Assembly: GCF_000471905.2 (NCBI RefSeq)
Contig: NW_006499751.1
Span: forward strand, 3,521,238 to 3,585,237
DNA length: 64,000 bases
Origin: Amborella trichopoda
Taxonomy: Eukaryota; Streptophyta; Magnoliopsida; Amborellales; Amborellaceae
Direction: 5' to 3'
The position numbers and the translations under genes are program-made. The notes beneath the pieces were generated by a model. It was not told where the DNA came from, did no database searches, and saw nothing but the letters and a program-made list of their open reading frames with translations. This document shows, piece by piece, positions 10,880-26,989 of this stretch; position 1 is the first letter of the stretch, and each line of letters begins with the position of its first letter.

Positions 10880-12465
10880 ACCGCCCAATATAAATAATTA
10901 GTCCAATACTTCTTTTATTTTAATGCTCATTATAACAAGTCAAAGCAGTTTGGAACTAGCATTTCTATAGAACTCATTATAAGAAATCAAAGTAGCACGA
11001 AACTATTAGTTTCAAACCGATCATTGTAAAGAATTAGCAAGCAATTCGAAACTCTACTGAGGGTATCTCAAAAAAAAAGAAAAAAAAACAAAAACATGGG
11101 CATAAATGCAAAATGTAGAGGACTAACTATAACAAACATGAACATAAATTCCCCTTGAAAGAAGGGGTTTTGAGAGGGAGAGAGAGAGGATGGAATGAGT
11201 TTTTACTTGATTCCTTTTCCAAACGAGTCAATGGGATCCATGAAGAAAAGGAAAATGGAAAATAAGATGAGAACTTGCTGACCTAAATGTGAAAATGGGG
11301 AAATAGCTTTGGACATTCAGAGCCTCAAGGTCACAAGAACTGTGAAGGGTTTTTAGCTTTGGACCCTTCTAGTCTTCTTGGTATGACTATGGATTACACC
11401 ATTGTCATGTCTCCTAGGGAACAACAAAATACCCCAACAATCTTCATGGGTAATTTGGTAGTTTTATTTATTTTAAATTATTGTATTTTTATATCTTTTA
11501 TAGGCAAATAATGGTCATAAATATGAACATATCAAATTTGATCTTAATCTAATATTTGTCAATCTCCTTTTTTTGTTGTTAAGTGTAACGTTTTTAGGAT
11601 ATTTTTTATACACACGTAACTCCACCATTGTTGGTACCAAGTGTAGATGAGAAAGGAAGCTAGTATTAATAGGTTGGCAGCTAACAAAAAACTTTTTGCC
11701 ACCTCCCCACCATGAATCTTGATCTAACATTATATGCTATGGTAGGGCATTCCCTATACATTGAGGGTATGACCCTTGATAGAAACCGGTTACAAATAGT
11801 TGGGACAATACTCGAATGATAATAATGATTTTCTACCCACACATCCTCTTGATCTTGGCAAATGTCTAAAAAGCTCAGAGAAAATAGAAAAAAAGAGCTT
11901 AAATATGATTCCTTAAAGATAGTCTATTTCTTTCGTTTAGGAAACGTAGTCTATTTGTTTTGAAAAAGTATAAACTTTCTAATATATAAGAGAACCAATT
12001 TTTTAAGATGTTGGTTAATATATTTTTGGAAACTCTATTTTTATGAGATATCTACCTGTGCTTGTAGAGAGATAAAAACGATCTCATTCCTAAAAGAAAT
12101 GGATTAGCAATATGGCCACGTGGATGGTCTTTGGGTTCCTCTTTCTGAAAATAAACGTTTGTAGAGAAAGAAAATAGATGCAAGAAAAAAAAAATAGAGA
12201 TAAAGGGTTAGTTTTTTTTTGTCTCGTTGGATGGATGGGTGTTTTAGAGAGAAAAGGACTATGTTTAAGGGCTTGAAAGAGATCATGAAAAACCTTTATA
12301 TTCTACATGCTTGCATGGTGTTTTTTTATTAGTGGAAGAAAACTTTCATGCCCTATGGATGTATGCAATTTGCCGAACCATATAAATCTTAGCATCTCTC
12401 TTTTAATTTTCTATGCCATATAATGTCTATTATCTTCCCAAACCTTAGTTTTTATCCTTTATAAT
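10880..12465. other. Non-coding DNA; its right part is probably the LTR of the copia remnant
   Basis: No gene was recognised. Because a primer-binding site begins at 12,466, the bases just before it must be, or have been, LTR sequence, but I could not locate a convincing 5' TG terminus. The first few hundred bases contain repeated 'ttggaac(t)...cattataa' phrases but nothing assignable. Confidence 0.4.
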
Positions 12466-12478
12466 TGGTATTAGAGCC
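12466..12478 (+). other. Retrotransposon primer-binding site (initiator Met tRNA type), copia remnant
   Basis: TGGTATTAGAGCC differs by one base from TGGTATCAGAGCC, the complement of plant initiator-Met tRNA 3' ends. It precedes gag by about 55 bases, the usual spacing in plant copia elements. Confidence 0.75.
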
Positions 12479-12534
12479 TTAGAGTTTAATATCCTTACTG
12501 GACACGAGGTTGTGGCAAATCGCAGATCTTTGAA

Positions 12535-13850
12535 GATGGCTGGAGGAAGTTCAATCAACTATGAAATTCCAAAATTTCAAAGTTCTCAACTTGAAAATTA
12601 AATATGCATGCGATGTTGGTGAAAGATGATTGTATAGTGGCTTTAAATGGCAGAAAAAATAAACTTACAAAGATGGATGATGAGGAATTTGATGAGAAGA
12701 ATGATTTGGCAATGACATATTTTTTTGGCACCTGATGAGTCTATTTTATTCAATGTCTCATCAGAAACTATTGTGAAAGATTTATAGGACAGGCTGAAAA
12801 ATACTTATGAAGGTAAGTTTTTTCCTAATAAAATTTTTCTTCGTCAAAATTTTTTAAAACTCAAGATGAGCTGTGGTGCATCTTTGCAATGGCACTTAAG
12901 TGAGCTTTATGCCTAATTAGCAAGTTGATGTCACTAGATAGAAAAATTGATGATGAAGATAAAGTTGCTATATTATTTTGTTTTATGCCAGAATCATAGG
13001 ATGAATTGATTATCAATTTCACTAGTGCGAAATTGCTTGAATTTGATTTCATTGTTTCAACACTTCTAACAAAGGAGTCTAGGTGAAAATCTGATCAAGG
13101 CTCCTCTGAGAATATGTTTGTAGCATGAGAAGATCAATTAAAAGAACTATAGAAAGAGATAAATCAAAATCCAAATCAAGTGGCCGCAAGAAAGTGAAGT
13201 GTTGGAGCTGTGAAAAATTAGGCCATGTGAAGAAAAATTGTAAGACACAAAAAGGAAACCAAAAAGCCCCTAATCTGGCTCTAATGAGAAGCCTAGTTCA
13301 AGTCAGTCTTAAAAAAATCTAGTAGAAGAAACTGAATTTTCTGAAGATAGAGAAGTTTTGTCTGTGGATGGAGAGAAAATTTTGCAGTATTGGCTACTTG
13401 ATTCAGGTGTATCATTTCACATGACTCTACTTAGGGACTCGTTCTATAAGTATCAACAATGTGATAGAGGTATTGTTTATATAGGAAATAATGACTTATG
13501 TAAAATAGTGGGAGTTGGAGATGTAACAATCAAGATGTTCAATAGAGTCACATGCACAATTCTGAGTATCAAACATGTTACAAGTCTCAAAAGGAGTATC
13601 TTGTCTTTGGGAAAAATTGTTGAGCAAGGTTTCAAATTTACAAGTAAAAATAGATATTTGAAAATTCAAATGGAGCACTAATGGTTGCAAAAAGAGAGTT
13701 AGCAAGTAATTTGTACTGCTTTGTTGAAGAAACATATTTGAGAGAGCTTGATATTGCAGTAATAGACTTCATCATGACATTGCATGTGCATTTGAGTCAA
13801 ATGAGCGAGCATAGAATACTCCTTTCAACTCTAAACAAGTGCTAAGCATC
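12535..13850 (+). pseudogene. Ty1/copia gag, zinc knuckle, protease and pre-integrase remnant
   Basis: The order is that of a plant copia polyprotein. A gag/UBN2-type region (about 12,535-13,120) starts with MAGGSSINYEIPKF and later has LMSLDRKIDDEDKVAILFCF and TSAKLLEFDFIVSTLLTKE. A CCHC knuckle CWSCEKLGHVKKNC follows at 13,197-13,238. The aspartic protease frame at 13,358-13,681 has LLDSGVSFHMT (catalytic DSG at 13,400-13,408). A GAG-pre-integrase trace (MSEHRILL) lies near 13,800. Gag is broken by many stops and frameshifts. The protease frame is still open but isolated. Integrase core, reverse transcriptase and 3' LTR are absent. Confidence 0.85.
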
Positions 13851-13859
13851 TATATGATA

Positions 13860-14396
13860 TGCTATAATTTGAGTTTAATACATTTTACTATAACACCAAT
13901 AACCATTCAGCAAATCATGGTTATATTGTCCTTCCTGAAACAATTTATTGATAGAAAAGATCTCAAAGTGAAGAAAAATAACACAATAGAAGACTGAAAT
14001 TTTGATCTTGATGGCAATATGGCAACATTGGATTATAGCCTGAAATTGGGTAGAAAGCCACAATCAAAGTATTACCTCCAAATTAGAAAATGAAAATTTA
14101 GGAAAATTTCAAGTCCTAGTTTAAAAACAATTCATAGACATAAGACTGATTGGTCTAAACGAAGTCCATGTGAAGAAAATTTGGAATTATACCAACTTTT
14201 AGGCCAAATTCAAACTTTAACTCAAAAACAAAAAACATGGCCTGACCTCTAAGCCAGAACACATAGAAGCCCATATACTAGGCCTTTAACACATGGTAAC
14301 GCAACCTACGCATGGACAATATCAATGTACCAAGCCTTTACATGAACACATGGTATCCACTGTCTTTTTGCTATGTAATAACAGTAACCACATGCA
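13860..14396. other. Unassigned DNA 3' of the reductase pseudogene
   Basis: No coding signal was recognised. The part nearest 14,396 would be the 3' UTR of the minus-strand reductase pseudogene. Confidence 0.4.
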
Positions 14397-14687
14397 TTAT
14401 TCACGACCAATGATGACTACTTGTTTGCCGACATTCAGGCCAGTGAAGAGTCCAATGAGAGCCGAGGGAGCGTTCTTGAAACCTTCTACAATATCTTCAA
14501 CATAAACTATCTTCCCTTCCTTGATGCGCTTAATAATGGTCTGTAGGAATTGTGGGTACAGGTGCCAATGATCAAATACCAAGAACCCTTTCATTTCAAT
14601 TTGCTTCGATACAAGGAAAACGAGGTTGCGTACACTTTCTGGCTTGTCTTTGTTGTATCGAGAGATCAATCCACAAAACGAGATTCA

Positions 14688-16939
<2,252 letters not shown>

Positions 16940-17038
16940 CTAGGAAGGCCACAGGTCTTGTGTAAGTTAATTCTCACTCCCATTTAAGATTAACAGTAAA
17001 ATTATGCCTTTCTTAAATGGTAGAGAAGATAAAACTTA

Positions 17039-19096
<2,058 letters not shown>

Positions 19097-19116
19097 NNNN
19101 NNNNNNNNNNNNNNNN
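19097..19116. other. Assembly gap (20 N)
   Basis: Twenty consecutive undetermined bases mark a gap whose true length is not shown by the sequence. The flanks are GA-rich on the left and AT-rich on the right. Confidence 0.98.
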
Positions 19117-19254
19117 ATAAAATACTAATAAATAAATAAATAAATCTATATAAAATAATAAATGATGGTCCGTTGGATTATAAAACACCATAGGACCATC
19201 ATTCTCATTTACACGTTTTTGTATCAAAAGATTTATAAATTAAAGAAAAATATA

Positions 19255-20140
19255 AAATGAGGTGGCAATCATTAGAATGAGATGTCTCATGATAGCATAA
19301 GGTGGCAATGATTAGAATGAAGTGTCCCATAATGGCATAAGGTAACTCTTATTTAAATCAGAAAAATGACACATGGATGCCATGTGTTAAATATAGATTG
19401 AATCCTATACCTATAAATATCACATTGGCCCATAAACTAAACCATCAATTGGTGACCCTCTCTCCTCTCAAATGGGAAATTCTCTCTCTTCTACATAAGT
19501 TCTCTTCCCTCTCTCATTTCAATTATTTTATATCTCCCATCATACTCTGATTATGATATTATAATTTTAATTATTCTCATTTCAATTATTCTCTCTCCCA
19601 TTATCCTCTCATGATGATATTATAAATTTAATTATTCTCATTTTAATTATTCTCTCTCTCCCTCATCATTCTCTCATGATGATATTATAATTTTAATTAT
19701 TCTCATTTCATCATACTCTCATGATATATTATAATTTTAATTATTTTCATTTCAATTATTCTCTCTCGCTCATCATACTCTCATGATGATACTATAATAT
19801 TAATAATAGTATCATTATCATACTCTCATAATGATATAATGATTTTAATAATTTTCTCATCATCATCCTATCATAATGATATTATGATTTTAATAATACT
19901 CTCATTCTCATCCTCTCATAATGATACTCATAATTTTCTCATTCTCTCTCATTTCAATTTAGTTCTCTCTCCCCCTCAACATATTCTCATGGATACTATT
20001 CTGTCACAATGGTATTATGATAATACTCTCATCTCTCATAATGATATTTTATACTATGATAATCTTATCGTTCTCATGTATTATTATCTCATAATTATAT
20101 TATGATAATATTCTCATTTTAATGATATTATTATTTTAAT
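19255..20140. repeat. AT-rich minisatellite region
   Basis: Two 42-bp units (GGTGGCAATNATTAGAATGA...) stand at 19,258-19,342. From about 19,500 a longer degenerate array follows, with units of roughly 55-65 bp built from TTTTAATTATTCTCATTTCA and CTCATGATGATATTATAA. These decay into shorter units near 19,800-20,140 (TCATAATGATATTATGATTT). Confidence 0.8.
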
Positions 20141-20284
20141 AATTCTATAATATTTCTCTCTCTTGCTTATGAACATATGTTCATACTCCTCCCCATATAA
20201 GATTATTCCGTCTCTTGTCTCATACTTTTAACTGAACGCCAGTAATCTCGGTCGTACTCTGACAACAATAGCCATATACCCATC

Positions 20285-21692
20285 TCGTGACATATAAAAG
20301 TAAGTGACCTCATTCTTTTGAAAAATAGTCCACTATTGATAAAATTGTGATATTTCGTCCATCATTTTTATATTGAACTCATTTTCCTATAATATTAGTT
20401 ATTTAAAAACTGCTATTTTTGTATTTCCATCTATCAATCTGAAGTTTAAATATTGTAAGTGCTATGTGCAAGTGACCCTATTTTCTTGTAAATAAAATTT
20501 GTATTTCTGCAATATTTTCATTTGTGGATATTAGACACTATAAGTTTTACGTATTCCTGTAAAATGATTGTTTGTATTTCAGTAAACATGTGATATTTCC
20601 ATTTATTGTTAAGGATATTAGATAGTTAAAAATTCAGTATTTAACTCTGGATTCCATAAAAGTTCTTATAAAGAAACTGTTTATCATGTTATATTTCAAA
20701 TATGACTCTCAGAACTACTACATTTATGAAATTACTACCCAAATTGTTTGACTGATTACTATAGAAATATCAGTGAAAGTGCTTGCTATAAATTGCTCCA
20801 AGTGAATTCATGTTAAAGATTTCAAGGATATTTTGAATATATGACATTATTGTTTCCTGATGTTTAAGAGTTTCAGAGATACTTTAAGTATACAAGTTGA
20901 CTCATTCGGTACGCTGTTGAGGTATCAGTGGACCTATCTGGTACGATGGTAGAGATTAAGTGGACTCATCTGGTATGCCGGTGAGGTATAAGTGAACCTA
21001 TCCGGTACACCAGTAGAGATTAAGTAGACTCATCTGGTACACTAGTGAGGTATGAGTGGACCTGCAGGGATTAAGTGGACCCATCCAAGACGCTGGTGGG
21101 GTATATAGGTGAGCTACCTGGGACGTCAGTAGGGTACTTTTTACAATCTTTTGAATTCTGTATTTTGGTTATGGATTTACATATATTTCCTTATACTGTT
21201 TCAATATACATTAAAATTTTCTGAATTATGTTAAATTGTGTGTTCCTGAATTTGAAACTATCCTTCATGCATGCTTTCCTCATATTAGAAAATATTACAT
21301 TTTTCAAACCATGAGTTTTTATGGATTATGATGGTCACTTACTGAGTAGTCAAACTCATTAAACTGTTGTGAATTCTTTTTCAGAATAGTTGCAACCTTA
21401 TTATTCGTATGTACAGCACGAATAGCTTGGAAGAAGTTTGTAGTCATGGTTAAATTTACCTTTGTAGGTTTTGTTTAAATTCACCATTGTAACTTTTATC
21501 TTATCAAAAGGATATATATATCTAGACTTTCATGTTAATATAAGTTGTGAGTAGACTTTGTACAAATTTGAAAATTTTAAAGAAATATCAGTTTTAATGC
21601 AATATATAGAAAAAATTTCTAAATTCTTTCTATATATAGTATAATAATAATCTGTCACACCTCAGGAATATTAGTAAACTTGAGGTGTGACA
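20285..21692 (+). mobile_element. Ty3/gypsy-like LTR (3' part) of the same subfamily as the inverted arms
   Basis: It is collinear with 9360-10,480, including the degenerate GGTACGCCGGTGAGGTAT block at 20,895-21,150. It ends GGTGTGACA, a typical CA terminus. Two bases later TTGTATAGAGC resembles the initiator-Met primer site TGGTATCAGAGC with one substitution and one missing base. So 21,692 is probably a true LTR 3' end. The 5' terminus was not resolved. Confidence 0.6.
21653..21692. repeat. Perfect 12-bp inverted repeat at the LTR end
   Basis: TGTCACACCTCA (21,653-21,664) and TGAGGTGTGACA (21,681-21,692) are exact reverse complements separated by 16 bases. TGTCACACC is also the kind of 5' LTR terminus that pairs with GGTGTGACA at the 3' end. 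Confidence 0.9.
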
Positions 21693-21694
21693 AT

Positions 21695-21705
21695 TGTATA
21701 GAGCT
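21695..21705 (+). other. Degraded initiator-Met primer-binding site
   Basis: TTGTATAGAGC against TGGTATCAGAGC shows one mismatch and one lost base, two nucleotides after the LTR terminus. The spacing supports the reading; the sequence match alone would not. Confidence 0.45.
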
Positions 21706-22271
21706 TGGGGTGGATAGGGGCGATGAGAGGGTAGGGTGGATAGGGTAGATAAGGGCGTGTGAGGGTAGAGTGGATAAGAGTGCATGAGGATAGGGCGGAT
21801 AGGCGAGATGAGAGGGTAGGGCTGATAGGAGAGACAAGAGCGTAGGGAGGATAGGGGAGATGAGAGGATTAGGGGCGGATGGAGGAGACGAGAAGATAGG
21901 GCTGATAGGGGAGACCAAAAGATAGGGCAGATAGGGGAGATAAGAGGGGAGACGGGATAGAGGAGATGAGAGGATTAGGGGTGGATGGAGGAGACGATAA
22001 GATAGGGCGAATATGGGAGATGAGAGGGTTATGAGAGATATGAGAGACGAGAGGGCATGACAGATAGGAGAGATGAGAGGATTAGGGGTGGATGGAAGAG
22101 ACGAGAAGATAGGGCGGATAGGGGAGATAAGAGGGTTATGGGAGGATGGAGAGAGAACGAGAGAGAGCAGGAGAAGAGAGCAAAAAGAAACAGAGAAAGA
22201 GAGGAAGAGAAGTTGGGCCCGTCCTAGGTGAGGGGGTCCGTGACTTCTTGGATGAGAAAGAAAGAGAGTGA

Positions 22272-22312
<41 letters not shown>

Positions 22313-22520
22313 AGAGGTGAGAGGCTCGAACCTGCCTTGGGTCAGAGAGAGAGAAGAGAGAGGGGAGGGAGAGAGAGAAAGAAAGAGGAGAGAGAAAGGG
22401 AGGGAAGAGAGAGAAAAAAAGAGAGGAGAGAGAATGAGGACAAGAAGAGAAAGGGAGTAAGAAGAGAGAGGGAGAGAGATAGAGAGAGGAGAGAGAGTGG
22501 ACCTAGAGAAGACTTGAGCC
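21700..22520. repeat. G-rich minisatellite followed by GA-rich low-complexity tract
   Basis: From 21,700 to about 22,160 degenerate units of roughly 28-30 bp contain GAGGGTAGGGTGGATAGGGG and AGATGAGAGG. From 22,160 to 22,520 the sequence is almost pure purine, including a (GA)n run at about 22,278-22,307. Open frames here are composition artefacts. Confidence 0.85.
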
Positions 22521-22579
22521 TAGGTGCCCCTTCATTGGGCCCTTTGCATGCACATGTAAGAGAGAGGTCGGGTCAAGAC

Positions 22580-24041
22580 TAGGGCCTAAAGCTTAGGTTT
22601 ACAGTTTAAGTATGTTATGTTGAGGTGTGGTGTATTGGAGCTAATGTGTATGGTATACGGCAAGGTGTAAGATAGTTAAGGTCTAGGATAGGCTAGGGTA
22701 TATGATATACTATAGTGTTTGGTGTGGGCTATGGTGTAGGTAAGCCAAGGTGGGGTGTAGGGTGTATGGAGTAACATTAGAAGCTAAGGATTCTAAGGTG
22801 TATGGAAGCCAGTAGCTCTAGGGATTATGGGATTGGGAGTTGAGAATCTTAGACGAGTTAGAACTTTGGGGTTCTATGAAGTGTAGGGTTCTATGAAGTG
22901 TAGGGTTCTATGGGTATTTTCTATCTCTAAAAATGTTTCTCTCTCCTTTCATCTTGAATCTTGAACTTGAAATCAAAGTAAAAGAACAAGCTAAGACTTC
23001 AAGAATTTCACTCTAAATGCTCACGTATTCAAAAGTCTAAGAAAGAGAATTACAAATGACTTGGATTCTTTATATAGAGCAACCACTAAAACAGGGTGGA
23101 ATGCCAAAAAACATCCAAAATTGTCAAAAAATACACATTTTATGAATTAAAATATTAATCCCTTTTTAGATTAAATGACTAAAATACCCATAGCACTTTT
23201 CAACAAATGACAAAACTCTCCCTCCATGAGGGGCCTCTTGCAATTGCTAGGCCTCGGGAGCTTTTTTAGAAGCTTACGGTGGTAATTTGGGTGATTAATT
23301 GTCATAGAATTGATTTTGATAGCCTTTGATCGTCTTGAAAAGAAGAACCCAAAATCCGGCCAAGCCCATAAACTTTGTGATTCTTCTTTATAAAATATAA
23401 TTTTTCATATTCCGACTCCATCTTCTCTCTATAAATTCTCTTGCTTTGGGACACTCCATGATGCGTGCCACATGTCAAAACGAGCGGGTTGTCGAGATCA
23501 AGCTTGTGTCCGAATTTGAGCTTAATTGGACTCAAAACGAGCGATTTATGAGCATTTGAAATCATTCCGAAAGGACAAAACACAATTTCCATTTATGGAA
23601 ACTGGTTCACCGATGCTACACCGCAATAATGTAAAACACACACTTTTATGGTAAGTTAGGCCCATAATGATTTCGGAGGGTCTGATTGAGTGAAAATTTG
23701 ATACTTGGGGGTTTCGATGTTCTGAATCCAATGGCGGTAGTCTTATATGGTTTTGACACCCAGAAAATAGGGCTACAATTATAGGGTCCATTTTTAGCAT
23801 GAAAGGAACAGGATTTGAAAACCAAGTTTCATCCTGATCATATAAAAACTTGTGAGAACGCGACAAAACTTTATGGGTGTCTTTAAGATATATAAAAAAA
23901 ACCCTCTCATGCAATTTGGGGCCATTCTGAAACTTTTTCAAAAGTTAAGCTTATTGCTAAAGTGTTCCTGTGGTCTGACGGTATCTTGGGTACTGGTGGG
24001 ACCAGGTTTGTAAGGGCCCCACTTTTCCTGGTTTTAAGACA
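22580..24041 (-). mobile_element. Ogre-like LTR fragment, inverted
   Basis: Read on the minus strand it aligns with 41.1-42.3 kb and 51.2-52.6 kb on the plus strand. Shared landmarks are GTACCCAAGATACCGTCAGA, GTTTCCATAAATGGAAA, GATTAAGCTCAAATT-type phrases and AGGCCCCTCATGGAGGGA. The CACCCTACACC segment is shared near 22,750. A possible 5' terminus TGTCTTAA lies at 24,041. No primer site was found beyond its 3' side, so it is a fragment. The family call is by similarity to the LTR at 60,847, which does have a primer site. Confidence 0.55.
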
Positions 24042-24059
24042 CTTACGACAATGGGGATG

Positions 24060-26570
24060 AGTGAAGGATGCTTATGCCTAGCGCTAAGGAAGTAGGCTAG
24101 TGCCGCGTGCGTAAGGCTATCGCCACGAGTGAAACAGAGCTAGCGTCATGCGTAAAAGAGACTAACGCCGCGCATGAAACTGAGTATCGCCGTGCGTGAA
24201 GATGAATAACGTCGTGCGTGAATTTAAGGATTAACACCGCATGCGTAAGGGAGCATCGCCGTGAGAGTAAGAGGCAACACCGTCTGAGGCATCGCCACGA
24301 GTGAACTTGGGGCAGCACCATCTGTGCGTCGTCACGCATGCAAGAGGTAACGCTGCACGCGAACTGGACTAACGAAGAGGGTAAAGAGAAGTAACATCGT
24401 GCGTGGAACAGAGGTAGCATTGTGCGCTAAGAGAGCCCAGAGCCCAACGTCGTGCAAGAAGAGGGGAGCCAAAACTGTGCACAAAGAGATGCCGGTGTCG
24501 TGCATGTATCACTATGAGTGTTGTGACTAGACCACTAGGACTATTGGGAAATGATAGTCCAAGAGGGACTACCTCTTTTCCTGCCTTTTCCCTTTTTCTT
24601 TTCCCTCTTCTTTTTCTCTTCCTTCTTGTGCCACTTGCTGCCCTCCATATGACCCTTGGAGGTGGCTTGCTGCCACCTCACCTCCCCGTTCTCCTTACCC
24701 ATATATCACCCATCTCTCCCAGCTCTCTCTCTCTCTACCCTACATTTTTTTCCCCCCCTTTGAACCCCTAGAGATTCCAGCCCTTTGTGTCCACAGTTGA
24801 GAGGATTGAAGAGTGAGTTGTGTGGAGGATTTGGGACCACCATTGGAGCACAAGGTAAGTAAATTATGTTATTATGTGTTCTTAGTGTGAAGGATGAATA
24901 TGTATACAGGTTGTGAGCATAAATGAAGCATGAGTTTTGGCATGAGAGTATAGAAATTGTGAGAAGAGAATACGATTACTTGTATGCTTTGTACTATGCT
25001 TTCCAGAAAATTGGCCCTTTTTGTATCACAAGTTGGTCATTGTTATCACTCTTGTAGGCCCAAAAATTCTGTGGAATGATACTTATGTGAGTCTAGTTTA
25101 TGATAGAAAAGGTCATGTTGTTATGTATTATAGATTAGAAGTATTGGAGTGTTCTTTGATGCATGCCATGGCTGTACTGTCATTTTCCAAGGAATCTGTA
25201 TGTCTTTGTAACGAGATTTTGACTATGTAAATGATATCTGAATTTCCTAAAATCACCACCATTGGAAATATCTTTGAGTCTATTTTACGTTTGATGTTTT
25301 AGTTTGGCCGAGATTCTTAATAGTTTGGAAGCCATGCTTGGATTTGTGTATGTATGTCACTGTTAGCAAACTGTAAATAATTTTCAGGAATATTACTTTT
25401 GTTGTATTGAGAGTTTGACTAAGCAATTGAAGTCCAAATGATGCAAATCACCACTATTTGAAAGATTTCTAAGTCTACTTTAATGTTTATGACACATTGT
25501 GCTCTGATTCTTTATTTATATAAAGTTATACTTTGAAACATGTCAGTAGATCACTATGGACAATTTTGGTAAAAACATATGTTAAGGGTTTTGACCATCC
25601 AAATGATGTCTGTTTTCTTCCAAAATACTTCCATTTGAAATACTTTTGAGTAAGCTTGAGATCACATGTTTAGCACTTTTTGAAATTCTCAGTAATATGA
25701 GGGTTATATGATAAATTGTAATAATATGTCACTGTAGACAACCTTTATAAAACTCATAATTTATTCCTTTGTTGCCATGGATTTTGACTAACAAAAAGGG
25801 GTCCATTTTCTTTTAAAATATTGCCATTTAAATGTTTCAAGAGTAAGACTAAATTCATATGTTGAGCACTTTTCTGAATTTCTTTTTTATTGTGAGTTAT
25901 GAAGTAAATTTTAAAGACATGTCACTGCCTTCACTGCACAGCAGATTTCAGATAAAATATCTCCATTCTTTTGAACTTTTGAGGAGTTAAAGGAGGTTCA
26001 ACTATTTTCAAACCACCTCGATTTGAAAGATAAGTGTGTCTAGCGTAAAATTGGTTTTAGAACCATCTTCAAATTCCAAACGAATCAAAAGTTATGACCC
26101 TATTTATGATCAGACGTCACGGCTTGAAATTGCAGCTGTAACATTCTTTTTGTGATATGGACACCGTGATTATGTGAATCTGATACTACTATTCTGTGAT
26201 ATGGACACCGTTATTTTGTGAATCTGATATTGTTATTCTGTGATATGGACACTTTTATTCTATGAATTTGATATTATTAAAATGTGATGGTGATACTGGC
26301 ATTCTGTGAGACTGCGATTGTCATTCCGTGATATTGATACTATCATTTTGTAATACTGATGCTGCTATTATGTGATATTAACACGACCAATATGTGACAC
26401 TGATACTGTCTGATTCTGCTATATAAATACAGTGTTAACATCATGAATGCTACGCAATGGGTTCTCCATTAGTAGTGGACTTTCTGATTTTGTTATATGA
26501 ATACTGATATCTGACTGCTACACAATGGGTCCTCCATTGGTAGTGAGTATTCTGACTCTGTTATGTGTAA
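24060..26570 (+). mobile_element. Ty3/gypsy (Tekay-like) LTR, 5' part; element 1
   Basis: It corresponds segment by segment to the LTR at 54.2-57.66 kb. First comes a CpG-rich tandem array (24,085-24,500), then a pyrimidine-rich leader. A run of paragraphs with the phrase 'caaatga-gtcc-tttcttc-aaaata-tgccatttgaaa' follows, then TGATATGGACAC repeats (26,150-26,400) and the CTACGCAATGGGTTCTCCAT units (26,440-26,560). The last kilobase of the LTR is missing because antisense pararetroviral sequence begins near 26,571. Confidence 0.65.
24085..24500. repeat. CpG-rich tandem array inside the LTR
   Basis: Degenerate units of about 27-30 bp with cores such as ATCGCCGTGCGTGAA, AACGTCGTGCGTGAA and CATCGCCACGAGTGAA. 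The local CpG density is far above the surroundings. An equivalent array lies at 54,245-54,625 in element 2. Confidence 0.75.
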
Positions 26571-26775
26571 AACTGAGTTATTGAGTTAGAAGAACTAGAG
26601 TCAGAGCTAGTGAGGATCAAATCATCATCATTTATTTCTCCAATTATCATTTCTTCATCAGAGTTAGAAGAACTATCAGAATCATCTCTTTTTATTAATA
26701 GAATATCAAATAATTGGTTTTTGATATCTGGGTCGATTTCGAGTGCATTGATTTTCTTTTTAACTCTGCATTTAT

Positions 26776-26823
26776 TCTTATAATGACCTAACTTTCCGCA
26801 GTTATAGCAAACTGGTATCTTTC
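26776..26823 (-). pseudogene. Pararetroviral coat protein zinc knuckle and acidic tail
   Basis: The minus strand encodes a CCHC knuckle (Cys-x2-Cys-x4-His-x4-Cys, beginning CYNCGKLGH) followed by a basic stretch. Toward 26,590 comes an Asp/Glu/Ser-rich tail. This arrangement is characteristic of caulimovirid coat proteins, where the knuckle binds nucleic acid. The frame is broken just upstream of the knuckle. Confidence 0.75.
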
Positions 26824-26989
26824 TTTTTGCCCTTTTCTTGAAAGAGTGATCTTATAAAGAAAATTTAGGAAAAGTATTTTTTCATTCATGCGAATGTTTT
26901 GATCTTGATTTTCGTAAAGTCTTATATTTTTCTTTGTGAGTGGGATTAGAAGTGGGTGAAGTATTATAACCAAATTGTTCACAAAAGTC

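Noticed and set aside
22268..22582. 104-codon plus frame rich in Glu and Arg
   Set aside because: It is the translation of a GA dinucleotide tract and GA-rich DNA; no domain, promoter or splice support.
24514..24771. 85-codon plus frame with a hydrophobic Leu/Phe stretch and Pro-rich tail, resembling a signal-anchored protein
   Set aside because: It lies in the pyrimidine-rich leader of a gypsy LTR; the matching part of element 2 has no comparable frame.
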